This document shows, one piece after another, positions 29,701 through 41,126 of a stretch of DNA of 64,000 bases. The notes beneath the pieces were generated by a model. That model was not told the origin of the DNA, made no database searches, and saw only the letters and a program-made list of their open reading frames with translations. The first letter of the stretch is position 1, and the number at the start of each line of letters is the position of its first letter. The translations under genes and the position numbers were made by a program. The DNA is from Hydractinia symbiolongicarpus (taxonomy: Eukaryota > Cnidaria > Hydrozoa > Anthoathecata > Hydractiniidae). Location: assembly GCF_029227915.1 (NCBI RefSeq), contig NW_026633880.1:186001-250000 (forward strand), in the 5' to 3' direction.

Positions 29701-31142
29701 CCGTCTACCTTGTAGACCTCATTTTTTTTCTCCCCGTAGCAAATCACTCGTTCTCCTCCATGCCCACAGAGTGCGTGATGAATGTGCCTTTTAGTTTCCC
29801 TCGACATGTGCTCGATCCATTTACAAGCGTCATAGCTAAAACCTTCACCGTAAAAGACCCTCTCTGACTTGCTAGGCATGCGCTTGACCTTTTTTCCTTT
29901 GCAGATGATAGTCGGCTTTTTTCCTTTACATATCTTCTTATGTCTCGTAAGATCTCCGCTGCTTGTAAACATTTGCTTGCAGACTTCGCATTCCCATTTC
30001 TGTTGTGCCAGTACGTCTAAATCCTTGATGTAAAAACAGTGTCCATCCAGCATACCAAGGTTGATCGTGTCTAAATCTTTTTTGTATTGATTCTGACCGT
30101 ACACGAGTCTCCATGGCGCTTTCTCAGAGTTGGTCTTGGGTTCAAAGACTCTGATGTTGATCTTGAAACGCTTCGCTATACCCTCGAAGTCAACAAGCTT
30201 CGTAGCACGTACTTCTTTCCGTTTTAGTTTGGGATTCTCGTAGTACTCGCGTGCTAGTGTGAGGGCTGGCCTTGTAAGGTACTCTGTTCCACATTGTACC
30301 CCGGCCCTCTTTTCGATGGCTAGGCATCGCCAAACACATAGGTTGTCCGTTCGCTCTTCTTTACCATCCACAGCGTAGATGCACCTCTTCTTTCGCAACC
30401 AGTCTGGTAAAGGTCCACAACCTAACAAGGGCTCCCTTGTGGAGATGATCTTGATCTGCACATGCTGGAAGATTATTTTCCCTTCGTATGATCCTGGGGT
30501 CTCGATTGTTCTTTCTGGTGGCAAGTACGCCTTCCCCCAAAACTCATGATCTCCTAGATCTAATCGCTGCATTTCGCATTTTTCGATAAAGGCTTCGATG
30601 TCAGCTAGGCTCGTAAGCGATCCTTTGCTTCCCTTGCTCTTGTGATACGGAGCCGTACCACCTCCTGTTTCGTAGATGGTGCAAGCAAAACTGTAGACTA
30701 CCTTGACTCTCATGTCTATGTAGGGCGTAATTTTTCGCATGATGGCCTCCACCAGTGGGTGATTAAGGTTCTTGTTGAACCGCCATGTCTTGACACGATT
30801 TCCGTCTTCCAACATCTGTGTGTCATTTTCATCAAAAATATGCTGAATGTCTTCGACGCCTTCGGATCGGTTTTTCTCTTGTGGGAACATGTGCTTGATG
30901 TCTTCGACTCCTCTGTATTCGTCTTGTATGTCTCCAGCATCGTAAAAATCCTCTCGCGCTTCTCTCTCGACTTCATCGTGCAGCGTCGTCCGTCCACCAA
31001 TTTGCTCCCTCGCCCTGTTATAATAAAAAGTAACAGTGTCTCGCAGGCTCTGCAGTCTCTCTGCAAGAGCATCACGTGTTGCTGCTACTGGCGCTGAGAC
31101 AGCACTATATAATTTACTGATTGCATTTCTGAAGTAATTCAT
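26769..31142 (-). pseudogene. PolB: Protein-primed-type DNA polymerase B, one nonsense codon
   Basis: One 1457-codon frame is interrupted by a single TAG at 28782-28784 (codon 787). Before it: TIR-encoded leader (1-60); a CCHC-type finger (384-405); a Vsr/restriction-endonuclease-like region with VYEYHGCKWHGC (489-500) and VAVWECE; exonuclease motifs I (DFEA, 558) and II (GFNSGKYD, 657). After it: a YYDDEID exonuclease III-like motif, a cysteine-rich insert, polymerase motif A (YDANMLYPS), motif B (KLKGNSFYG) and motif C (YMDTDS, near 27204). It would replicate the element. The stop separates exonuclease from polymerase. The gene starts in the right inverted repeat. Confidence 0.92.
28167..28589 (-). 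repeat. Cysteine-rich repeat insert in the polymerase
   Basis: The 141 residues before motif A contain 32 cysteines, mostly as CxxC pairs 4-9 residues apart (CETCKGKKCKTCKGKKC). Two units of 126 bp (42 residues) are almost identical, with shorter KCKTCKG duplications. The spacing suggests zinc binding. The strongly G/A-rich coding strand explains long antisense ORFs here. Confidence 0.85.
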
Positions 31143-31418
31143 TTCTCTTTATTATATACAGATTTTTGACTTTCAGAGTTTTTTTTGAAGTGGACAAAAT
31201 TTGAGTAGGGAATTTCCCTTTTTATTCAAATAGATTTGCGTATGCGCGTTTTTCAGCAGTTTTGTCGAATGCCGTCATAATGTCACGTGTTTACTCACTT
31301 GATGCATGATAAAATCTGTGACGTCATAGATTTTAGGGGGTCTAAAAGCAGCATTTTTTAATAAGGGTTTGACCGTCGAAAACCAAAAACCTGGTTATAA
31401 GGGTGTACTACTCTAACT
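30965..31418 (-). repeat. Polinton right terminal inverted repeat
   Basis: This is the partner of 12776-13229 and has the same length. It contains the start and first ~60 codons of polymerase B on the minus strand. It keeps an intact TGACGTCA (near 31318) where the left copy has a substitution. Confidence 0.93.
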
Positions 31419-32160
31419 AGACAGACAGAACTGGCGTATTATTATATAAGATTGTGTTATATAGCTAGCTACATAAACTTTTATTTTGGTTAGTACGTTT
31501 TTAGGATCTTTAGCAAAATACGTCATGTGGATAATTTCATTTTAGCTGTAAATCTTTTTTGTAGTGGTTTTACACACAAACATTTTTCTTTTTAACTGTG
31601 ACTTTTGTGGCTAAATTTTGCACAAGTGTGACGTGTGTGTTAGCTAGCTATACATAACAGACCAACAAAATGTTTTACACTTGTTTGGCTTAACCGTTTA
31701 GCCCAGTGACAGAGGTCTATATTTTCCCGTATAGACAGGCTAAAAATGTTCATAATTTATTTATTATCCCACTGATTATTTTATAACCATTATTGAAAAA
31801 ATGGTTTGAGTCCAGGGGTCTTTACCAAAAACGAAGCTTAGATGGAAACCATGTAACTTGCTTTATATTTCGAACGTACACAGACATTCGATCCACAACT
31901 CGTTCAAAAATAAACAATGCAATACAACTTTTAAAAATAGAATATTTCAATACAGTTTGTACAATTGTTAAAATTTTCTCCGGGAAAAAAATGAAGAATG
32001 GTTTGAAGACTGCGTGGAACTGGAAGATCTGTCGATTGGTTATGTACATCAAGTTAGTTATTATTTGAGCTCAAGATGTTTGACATTTTGTAACGGTGAG
32101 TGGTACTAGCTGATTTATAATTTCTTAACGAATCAATATTATTGTGACCACTGTGTTGGG
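31419..32160. other. Right flank of the Polinton, no gene
   Basis: It begins with the continuation of the tandem-repeat target (actggcgtattattatata) and then diverges into AT-rich DNA with several ctagctag words. No supported ORF. Confidence 0.5.
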
Positions 32161-32406
32161 CTACATAAACTTTTGTTTGACATTAATAAATAGTTTGCAC
32201 AGTGTGTTATTCAGTTCTTCTGGTGGTATGAGATGAGATGGTCTATATTCTTGAATGATTCGACAATACCTGACAAAGGTGTTTGCTGCAAACGTATTAC
32301 AATATTTTGTAGCTTTTGACTGTTGTCCTGCTATGAATTCGTCTATTTCATTTAAATCGTCAAATAAACTATCGTCTACCAGACGAAAACAAGGAGTAAT
32401 TGACAT
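32161..32406 (-). pseudogene. Fragment like Crypton/KIAA1958-type recombinase N-domain
   Basis: An 81-residue frame with an ATG reads DDLNEIDEFIAGQQSKATKY, FVRYCRIIQEYR and IPPEELNNTLCKLFINVKQ. The FI-xx-Q...T...F...IPPEELN pattern is that of the core-binding N-domain of Crypton-derived tyrosine recombinase-like proteins (KIAA1958/ZMYM-type). The catalytic domain is absent nearby, so it is a fragment or a single exon. Confidence 0.4.
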
Positions 32407-33342
32407 TTTCCTACCACTTTAGGGGGTAATAAAGTAGATAAATGATTTAAGTTTTTTCAGTAATGGCTTATTACGCCTGCCTATGTACATACATGTTAGC
32501 AAGATAGCTATCACCCACTTAAATTGGTAAAATTCATGTTCTTTACAAAGCCGTAAAAGGAACCTTTATTGTCATTAAAACTAACGGAACATGAAAGCCC
32601 AAATAGCCCGGGTTTTTAAGCATTCTGATTGGCTTAGCGCTCTTAACGACGGGCCAATATGGAGCGGTATTGCCGTCGTCAAGAAAAATGGTAGCTTAAA
32701 ATGTAAACAAGCACGAAAAACAAGTTTTAAGAAGCATTGGAATGTCTAACTTGTACAATACATTTATCGATAAGAACATTTTCATAGGATAGAAACAACA
32801 ACAATGTCAAGTTTAACAGTTAAAATAACCATATTCAGCAACATTCTGTCTGGAATGCTTCTTCAACATGGCTAGTTAACTAGCTACATTGTCCATAAAA
32901 ATGAAGATCTGATATCCAGTTTTATCAAAAAACTAAATACGGGACAACAAAATTATAACAAATACGTCTCCTCTCATTTTCAGACTTGCTTTTTCAGCTT
33001 TTTGGTTACTCAGTCAATGTAAAACACATTAAAGCCCATGTCATTCTTGGCTAGATAGCTAGTTAAAAAAATGACTTCAATATTCGCTGTAACTTAATTT
33101 TAGTTAAACATTCAACTTTTCACATTCCTGCGTTAGTGTCGAACATCGTAATGTTTTGTTTACAAAGATTTATTTTATATGGATTTTCGAATTCTGCATA
33201 AAATGTTTGTTTTTAGACAGGACTGTTTCGAATTTTGACCTCGAGTGTTAACGAAAGTAGTGCTAGTGGAATGCTTGTATTATAAGAACATTAAACCGAA
33301 ATTCTTATTTTTTTATTTTTATCTAACTTGACGGTTAACAAA

Positions 33343-33479
33343 TACAATAATAACCGATTACCCCGTGCTGTACCGAAAATATCGCCCTCAGTCATTGCAC
33401 CTACCTCGCAAGCTCGGTCTGCACTTAGACCTTGGGCGATATTTTGCGGTACAGCCCAAGGTGATCGGTTATTATTGTA
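33343..33479. repeat. Fold-back repeat with ~48-nt arms
   Basis: The arm starting tacaataataaccgat pairs with its partner at 33432-33479 except for a few mismatches and one indel; the loop is ~40 bases. The flank gacggttaacaaa and the interior (atatcgccctcagtcattgca) recur, diverged and reversed, at about 37650-37760, so it is a small dispersed family. Confidence 0.65.
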
Positions 33480-33699
33480 TAAAAATTATTTTTTAGTTGT
33501 TGGGGAAAAAATGACTAAGAAGAAGTCAAAACATGGTGCAATTCCCAAACCGAACATGCCTGTAAAAAGTTTCACTAAAAATGTTACATCAAGAAGATTT
33601 ACTATTCCTACAGCTAATCATCCCTAATACAAAACCCTAAAAGGTTTAAACACACAGATTAAAATTAAGAAGTTTGGATTGGTTGGAATACAACTTGGA

Positions 33700-34030
33700 A
33701 GCGCAGCTCAATAACCACAGGACCGGTTTGACCTGAGACGGAGGATTTCCAGAATAATCCGCAGACTAACCAAATGCGATCGCTAATTAATAGCAATTCT
33801 ATGCACCTGGAATAAATGCATTGCTCCTGACCAGACTCGATCCCAGGTTACTTCGAATGAAAGTACAGATCAATGACCACAGGACCCGCTTGACCTGACA
33901 CGGAGAGTTAGAGTTGATGTCGAGAATGCCTCGCACACTCCTTTTTGAAGGCACGTGGAATGGAGCATGCGTCAGCAGGGTAAAATGAGGCAAGATACCA
34001 AAATTCTATCGCTAATTAAACGCAGTTCTA
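33700..34030. repeat. Diverged direct repeat, two copies
   Basis: aaccacaggaccggtttgac near 33712 recurs as atgaccacaggacccgcttg near 33875, and tcgctaattaatagcaattc near 33780 recurs near 34010. The ~165-230 bp spacing suggests an old duplication or nested element. Short ORFs in the surrounding 32.4-35.4 kb are not supported. Confidence 0.4.
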
Positions 34031-35400
34031 GTACGATTTTTGATTCTCAGTTTCCACCTTTTGATACGCCTTGAATTGTAGATTTTAAAAATGGGCTTGC
34101 AGTTGTAACGTCAAAGAAAAATGCTTTAATGACTGCACAGGTTTGCATACACCTCAACCAACTGAGGAGACTACAACATTTGAGAAGTTTACACAACCGT
34201 AACGTGATCCATACTTAGAAGTGTGTATAGATGATGATGCAGGCTTTACAATTCAGGCATATAAGTGGTTTTTGCTGCAAGATCACATCTTCTAGAAAAA
34301 TTGAAGAATATCTCTCAAAAATATTATTCTTTCAAATCTTTTACACACGTCCAACACTAATCGCAACAATATTTGTGTAGCACAAGGAATTGAGACAGCT
34401 CTGTCAATAATCCTAAAATTCGTTTGAAATAATTTCTGAAAAAACACTGTTACTTTTCACGACATTATCCAATGCATTTTCTAGAAGCATTAAGTAGTTC
34501 TTTTCATTAACTAGTTCTTCCTCTTGATCCTCTTCCCCAGCCACAAGATTATCATCATTGTGCGTCTTGATGACTTTTACATACTTAGTCACATAGCCCA
34601 CGAGGAAAGGTGCAAAATCGGATCTTAAATGAGGGCGAACAAAATAAGTAGGTTTTAGATGTACTTTTCAATAAACATCAAAAATAACATCTTTGACTTG
34701 CAACGTTTCTTATATGCGGAACACATCAAATTATATCTCTACGAATACGAACTCTACGAATATTTTCAATATCAAAACATTCTTAGTCTTTGTTTTATGA
34801 CTTTTTTGTTATCATGGCTGTAACATGCAGATTAATTTATTATGGATCAGCAGACCAAGCCAGTCGGTCTGGTCTTCAAAATTAACACTGGCATCATGAA
34901 CGTTTGATCAGCAGCCTTGCCGTGCGCAGTTCGCCTCTTCTTTAAGAAATGATAATGAGGTCATATCAACATAGTATTCCCTGACTGCATAAACTAAACT
35001 AAAAGACTACATCTTCAACAGGACGGTCAATGATAGCAGTTCTTTGTATATAATGTACATATAAACTGGCGATTTCATCCTGTATAAATATTCAGAAAAA
35101 AACAAAACAAATTCACATAGTTCGTGCGAAAATTCATTTAAGTAATTATCTTCATCTGAAACTTCCATAAGATTATCAGTCATCCTCAAAATTATCTAGT
35201 GATACCAAAACACATCTTCACTTCCACCAATACTAGCCATTTTGAATGATCGTGCACTATCAGGGTCAAGTGACGTACATTAAGAGATCGAGCGAGTATC
35301 GTTGGGAATTCGCCGATCTTCTGAACCAGTCTTATTTTAATAAGTATGACAACAACTACGAATTTCTCTTTAAGTTTATTTTGTTTTACTTACTTTTCAG

Positions 35401-38400
35401 TTGTATGCCGAGACAAACTCTACCGTGGAAACGTTTTCCACAATTTTCAAGGGTGTTGGCGGAATAAAATTATTAAGAAGGACAGTAAGTAAACCAACAA
35501 AATTATATTCTTCTTGAGCCCGCAGTCTGCGTAAGTATACTTTGTGTCATAGTTGCTGTTTATAGTTCTCATTGAGTTGGTGATATTTAAATTCCAACGG
35601 CATATTTTCCATAGTTTTATAATACTTGCTAAATTAATGGAGGTAATTACTTTCTCTTTGTTAATTAAATAAGGCTCCTTTAGTATCTTAGTGGTGATTC
35701 TTGCAACAGTTTGCACTCTCACATATTTCAATCCCAACCGTGCTAAGAATATAGCGAGAATTCGTAACGCTCTTGGCAGTTACTGCCCCACTGCAATTTG
35801 GCACCATTTTATTATAAACATAGATTCCTAGAATTAATTAGTTTGCAAAAAATAAAGCCAAATACAAAGACCAAAAGTTATGTATTGTTGCCTTAGCACG
35901 AGGAATGCAATCTTTCTTAAAGAAGGGACAAGGGCTGCAAAGAATGTGCAAAAAATTTGGTAAGATACGTTCACGTCGAATATTCATGGAAGCATAAATT
36001 TGTTGCAACATGTTCTTTTATAATTTATTTTCATTTTTAGGAGGCAACGTAAAATGTTTGAAGAGGTTGGTGAGCGCCCACGTAATCGGCAACAATCTGC
36101 TAGCGAGAAACGTCGCCCTCAGCAGCCAGAACAATTAACGCTGGTGTTATTGATTGATTTGAATTGAGGATAGAATTAGTAATGTAATATTTTTTTAAAC
36201 TTTCCAACTTTTTTTTCAGGTGGATCAACTCCGGAAAGGAATGTAAGTGAAGTTTGTATTCGCATTAACGCACAGCTACTTTCACCATTGGTATTAATTT
36301 TTCGGTAGCTAAACACAAAGTGATAATTTTGTTAATGTGCACGGTAATCCACGAAATAAAACATAAGTACCTCTTTCCTTCCTATTGGTATTAGCATAAA
36401 AAGAGGAGCTACAAATATTTCAGCTAACCTCATTGGCTATAAAGTGACATCGCTATAATGATCATTATAATCACGTTCGAAAAAGCCTTCTGTTCAAAAA
36501 ATATTACTCTGCTTGAAATTTAAAAGTAGTAAGACGGAATGTAAAGGGACGATAATAAATTGAAATGAGTGGTAAAAATTAAGAAACATTGCGGAGAGTG
36601 GGAGAAATCTAATAGTGAGTGGGGATGTAAGGGAATCGTAGTAAGTGGGGATGTAAGGGGATATCAAATTTAAAAAGTGTTAATTTTTCTGAATTTTGAT
36701 GTCGTTTCCAAGCTGACTAAATTTAGGTTACCAAACGTTGCGTTCTTCACTTTATACATTGCTAACAATTTGAAGATTAACATGTTGTGCTTTTTCTTTA
36801 ACTTAGTACGGATTTAAAAAATGAAAATGAAAATATAGTAAGTAATCATTATTCACATCTCATTATAATGTTTCAACTCAATATATTGATCAATTTAAAC
36901 AAATTATCAGATCAACAAAAAGATGTAGTTGATAAAATCTTTTTCTATTAATTACTATTTCTTGATTTGATGCGAAAAGTTAATTTCATATGGAAAAGCT
37001 TCAAAAGTTTTCTAACAATTTGTATATTTTCAACTTACTTGATTGGTTCTTAAGAATTGGCTAATTTTACTAATTATGCATGATTTCAATTTTGATTAGA
37101 GAATGTTTTCAGTCGTTCACTTGGTGTTTTGAACATTTTACACAACTTTTTATGTTTACTTACTATAATTAAGCTCAATAAAAGCAAATACATGTTTTGG
37201 AGATAATTATGATCGCATAATTAGCGCAGCTTTCGAAACGAATAATCAAGAATCGAAAAAGATTTTTTTACAATAAATAGATTCCTAGATAGCTTGAAAG
37301 GTTTTTCATATGAGCACAACTTGTTTTTCGAGTAAGCTATAAAACAAAAAGCCAATCAAAGTCAATCTTTTATGACTTTTTTAGCGCAATACTATGAACC
37401 TAGAGATGTAAGTAAAAACAATAATTAGAATCGAATTCCACAAATGATATTTTGTGTGTTTTCGAATTGGCCTATGTTGTATAGTGGAACAAGTTGAAAG
37501 TTGAAATACATAATTATTAAATAATAATTTTAATATGAAACTGCAGTCGGAGCATAAAGTTTACTTAGCTACACCTTTCTTATCGGCTGGACTTCCATAT
37601 GTCATCTACACCAGTATTTCTTTCACGATTTTCTTATCGGATAGAGTTGTGTAAGTGCCAAGCGAGCTTGCAGGGTCAGTGCAATGACTGAGGGCGATAT
37701 GTTTGGTACGGCACTGGCTAATCAGTCATCACTGCATTTGTTAACCGTCCAGCTTAGATAAAAATAAGGAATAATTTTATACTGTAATAATACCGTGAAA
37801 TGCTGAAATCAAGATTTTGATCCGCTTATCTGAGGGTCCGCTTATAAACAAGTATAAAAAAAGTGCAAGGAAAAAAAAGAAAGAAAAAGTAAATAATTTT
37901 TTTTGATGATGCATATTCTTTTTTGTGTATCTTTTTGTACAATGCGGTTCGCCTCCAGTGCGGAAGGTCTTGGGTTCAAACCCCGACTGAGTCATGCCAG
38001 AGACTATAAAAGTGTGAATCGATCCTTTCTGCTTAACGATCAGCATGAGTACAGGATTGATATCTTAGGTGCTTGTCTAGTTTAGCGGTCTTTATGCTTG
38101 CACGCCTTCCGTAGCTCAAATGGGAGTTTTAAATGCACTAGAACCCCCTTCCCACGAAAATCACTATTTTACAGAAAAAATCTCGCATTTCAACCGAAAC
38201 GATCATTGTATTCTAAATCTCTTTTTATTGTATGCGCTTGTTTGAGGGTACGCTTAGAAACGGGAATAAAATCTTGGTAAGGATTTGGTGCGTTTCACAA
38301 CGGGTGCGCTTGTAATTGGCTGCGCTTGATTTCGGCATTTTACGGTACTTTACTACTGTCCTTTACTGGCGCTCCTAACCAGGGGCCGGTATAAACCAGG

Positions 38401-41126
38401 CTGTCGGCAAGAGCGGTAAGTCAATTACAATGCCTCACAACAGATATTGCCCGCTTGCATAATCCAGACGGTTAACAAAAACTTACTTGTTCAAGCTTTT
38501 TGCAACAAAAAAAAAATATGTTGTTATTCTTCTTCCTCTCTTGTTCTAAATATATTTTTATTTTCATGTGCAGAATAAGACTAAACTCAAAAGTACGTCA
38601 ACTGGTAAGACTAACTGTTTTTGTTTTTGGTAATTCGTCACACAGAAAAGTTGTTAAACTTTTACCTTCAGAAAGTGTAATTACGTTAATTTCAAAATCA
38701 AAAAATAATTCATGTTTCATTTGTAAATTAACTACGCGAACACTAGCATCTAATGAAAAAGTGTATAAAGACAGTACCTTTAAATTTTCAAAAGATAGCT
38801 TAGTAATTAAATAATATTAGAATTTCGTGGCAATTCTCGATCTGTTTTTGCAAAATTTCACGAAACCTTGAACTCCACACAGCTTCTTGCCTGCGAAAGT
38901 AGTTAAACAGTAAGTAAGCTAGTTAAAATGAATGTGTAACAAATTTGATGATCCCCTCGGTGCAGCCTAGTGCCGCGAAAGTCTGTCGTAAAGAGTTTGA
39001 AATTTTAGTTTCTATCGTATTTATTGTATAGGTAACGAAGACATGCTAAAAGAGCTGCAAGAATCAGGTAAACTTTCATTACCTTGACACGTTTGAAATG
39101 CCAGAGACCTATTTTTTGTCCTAATTGAAAATAGTTGAATTGAAAATATCAACCACTATACGCTAAATCGTTCATTTGCTTTTAGCTGATAAAAGAAGAA
39201 AAGAAGGTATGCTTCATTACTTCGTCTATATTTTATTTTTATCATCAGTTTAATGATCACTAAGTAATCAATTTTTTTATATGCATAGACAATCATAATC
39301 TTGTAAAATAGGATGCGACGAATTCTGCCCCTATGACTTTTTTCAGCCTTCTTAAATGTATCAGCTTTCTCAATTTGTGAAACAACACATTAGCCGCACT
39401 ACTTTTCCCTTATATCATTGAGATGTCAACCGAAGTAATTTCATTAAAATTCTAGGAAAGTTTTTGGAAGTATGGTACCTAAAATTTCGGCAGGCAGGTG
39501 TAAAATAGATATCTTTAAAAAACTGTATAAAAATTTTTGCTAGCAACATAGCAAAATGTTATTAAAAAAATTAGTGGGATTACGGAGCAAATTGAGTATT
39601 AGTGGTTACGTATTTCAGGTATATATTTAAACGGCGAAACAACGGTTAAGCTTCAGTAAGTAAATGATAAAAGACCTAGAGGAGTCAGGTATGTATACAA
39701 TAAATTTAGCATAAATTATCAAGCCGCTTCTTTTTGTTGATGCAAACATCTACTTTAGAAATAGGCATTGTCTGGTCAATCTAATTTTCTTTGATCATTT
39801 TGTTGAAGAGTTTAGTAATTGATTCTTAAGTAATATTAGATTTTCGTATGCAAGTTTCAATCTGTTTTAATTTCTAGCTGACGCTAAGGATAGAAAAAGG
39901 GGTAAGTACAACACCTATGTTAACAATATCACGTAGAATTACACGATATAATAACGAAAATACACTGCACCATTGTGATTATCCGTTCAAATGCCATTGA
40001 GCCTAATAAAGTATAACTCAAAAATAACGGATGAAACGAAACCATTGGAAGATGAATGTATATGTAAACTTTATATTAAGCCAGAAGTTATGCTTTTTCA
40101 TTTATTGTAATCCCTGTCTTAACTGCTTTAAAATTGGTTAAAACTGTTGCTAAGATAGATGGCACAAAAAAAATTTGCCGAATAAGTTTTGGTCTTAGGC
40201 AATTACTAGCTTTGTTAGGACGTATACAATTTGTCACAGTCCCTCGTTTAAGGAAGTGAAATTTATTCTTTATAGATTTAAACTATCTAATACTACAGTG
40301 TTAAAGAGTCAAGTAACCAAATGTTACCGCATTGCGTATTCTATTTATGCGCATGATCCGGAAATCATTTTACTCGGTTTTTAATTAGTGTATTTAAAAG
40401 CATGATTATTTAAGCTCTTCTTTACTATTTTTCTACAGCACAATCATGGACTGCAGAAAGAGTAGGTAAATAGTTTAATATTTCAATATTTTTTATTTCT
40501 TTAATAGCTGCAAATTCATATCAAATTTTCCCCGCAGGAACTAAGAAATACTTAAGGAGAAATTTGGAAGGGGAAAAAAACGTATACAGTCTGTGATACA
40601 GATTGTATACGTGTTAAATATTATTCTGGCTAAGTGTTTTTCAATATCGACTAGTTTAATACAACAGAGGCGCTAAGTTACGTTGATTTGTCAGAGGAAG
40701 ATATACAACGATATAGTTATTATTTTTATTTTTAAAGTTCAATATTATCTTACCTTTTTCTTCTAGTCAGTTCAAACATTTTAAGGAACACTCTTGAAAG
40801 AGAAAAATAATAAAACTGTGGACATTAAAATCTTATATTTTTTCATGTATAAAATGTTTCTTTCTTTATTCACGCTTTATTAATTTTATTAAGGTTTTAT
40901 AATTGTCAACATGATCCAGACGAGGCCTCCACAAAGCAATAAAAGTCGTGGTACTAACGATTATGAGGAAACAAGGAAAACAATATCTCATTATGCAGAC
41001 ATCAACAGCAAAGCTGTGAAACCAAGTATAAATGCCGATTTGACACCGACAGCTGATCATTCGAAGCAGGATTATGAAATTGCGTATACAATGCAAAGCA
41101 ACATATACGCCAATATTACAACGTAA
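35401..41126 (+). CDS. Candidate spliced gene: 11 small exons, tyrosine-motif tail
   Basis: Eleven GT-AG segments stay open and match phase throughout: 35401-35484, 35897-35959, 36041-36069, 36220-36242, 36807-36837, 38574-38604, 39032-39067, 39186-39206, 39878-39901, 40439-40465 and the terminal exon 40894-41126. Six are symmetrical phase 1-1. The product is hydrophilic and basic (WRNKIIKKD, MLKELQES) and ends in a tail with NDYEET, SHYADI, QDYEIAYTM and SNIYANI, like ITIM/ITAM-style cytoplasmic tails. A 5' part with a membrane segment would lie upstream and was not found. Near-duplicate exon-like sequence at 39657-39688 has a stop. Family is unknown; an immune-type or allorecognition receptor tail is a hypothesis. 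Confidence 0.45.
37650..37775 (-). repeat. Diverged copy of the 33343 fold-back family
   Basis: Read in reverse, ctggacggttaacaaatgca, then atatcgccctcagtcattgc follow the same order as at 33330-33420. It lies in an intron of the candidate spliced gene. Confidence 0.5.
37937..38150 (+). repeat. tRNA-derived SINE, copy 1
   Basis: The tRNA-like B box ggttcaaacccc is followed by gagtcatgccagagactata, the conserved body (caggattgatatctta) and gtagctcaaatgggag near the 3' end. The same order is seen in reverse at 54163-54490 and 59275-59470. The 5' A-box end is diverged. Confidence 0.65.
40580..40612. repeat. 15-bp-arm hairpin
   Basis: acgtatacagtctgt pairs with acagattgtatacgt (14 of 15) around gat. 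It lies in the last intron of the candidate spliced gene; no function is evident. Confidence 0.5.

Larger units (their letters stand above)
12776..31418. mobile_element. Polinton/Maverick element, 18.6 kb, degraded
   Basis: The element has 454-bp terminal inverted repeats starting AG and ending CT, a retrovirus-like integrase, DNA polymerase B, FtsK/HerA-like packaging ATPase and a double-jelly-roll capsid protein, which together define Polintons. Its length fits the usual 15-20 kb. Flanking sequence is the same tandem repeat on both sides. The 6-bp target duplication cannot be fixed because the site is an agac microsatellite (agacag is a candidate). Several genes carry stops or frameshifts, so it could move only with help from another copy. 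Confidence 0.93.

Noticed and set aside
12776-31418. Stop-codon reassignment to explain in-frame stops
   Set aside because: TAA, TAG and TGA all appear as internal stops, alongside true frameshifts, and normal stops are used elsewhere; decay is simpler.
35246-35467. 73-codon ORF beginning MIVHYQGQV
   Set aside because: Its second half is a polypyrimidine intron end followed by the wrong frame of the 35401 exon; the first half could be an upstream exon but has no donor site I trust.
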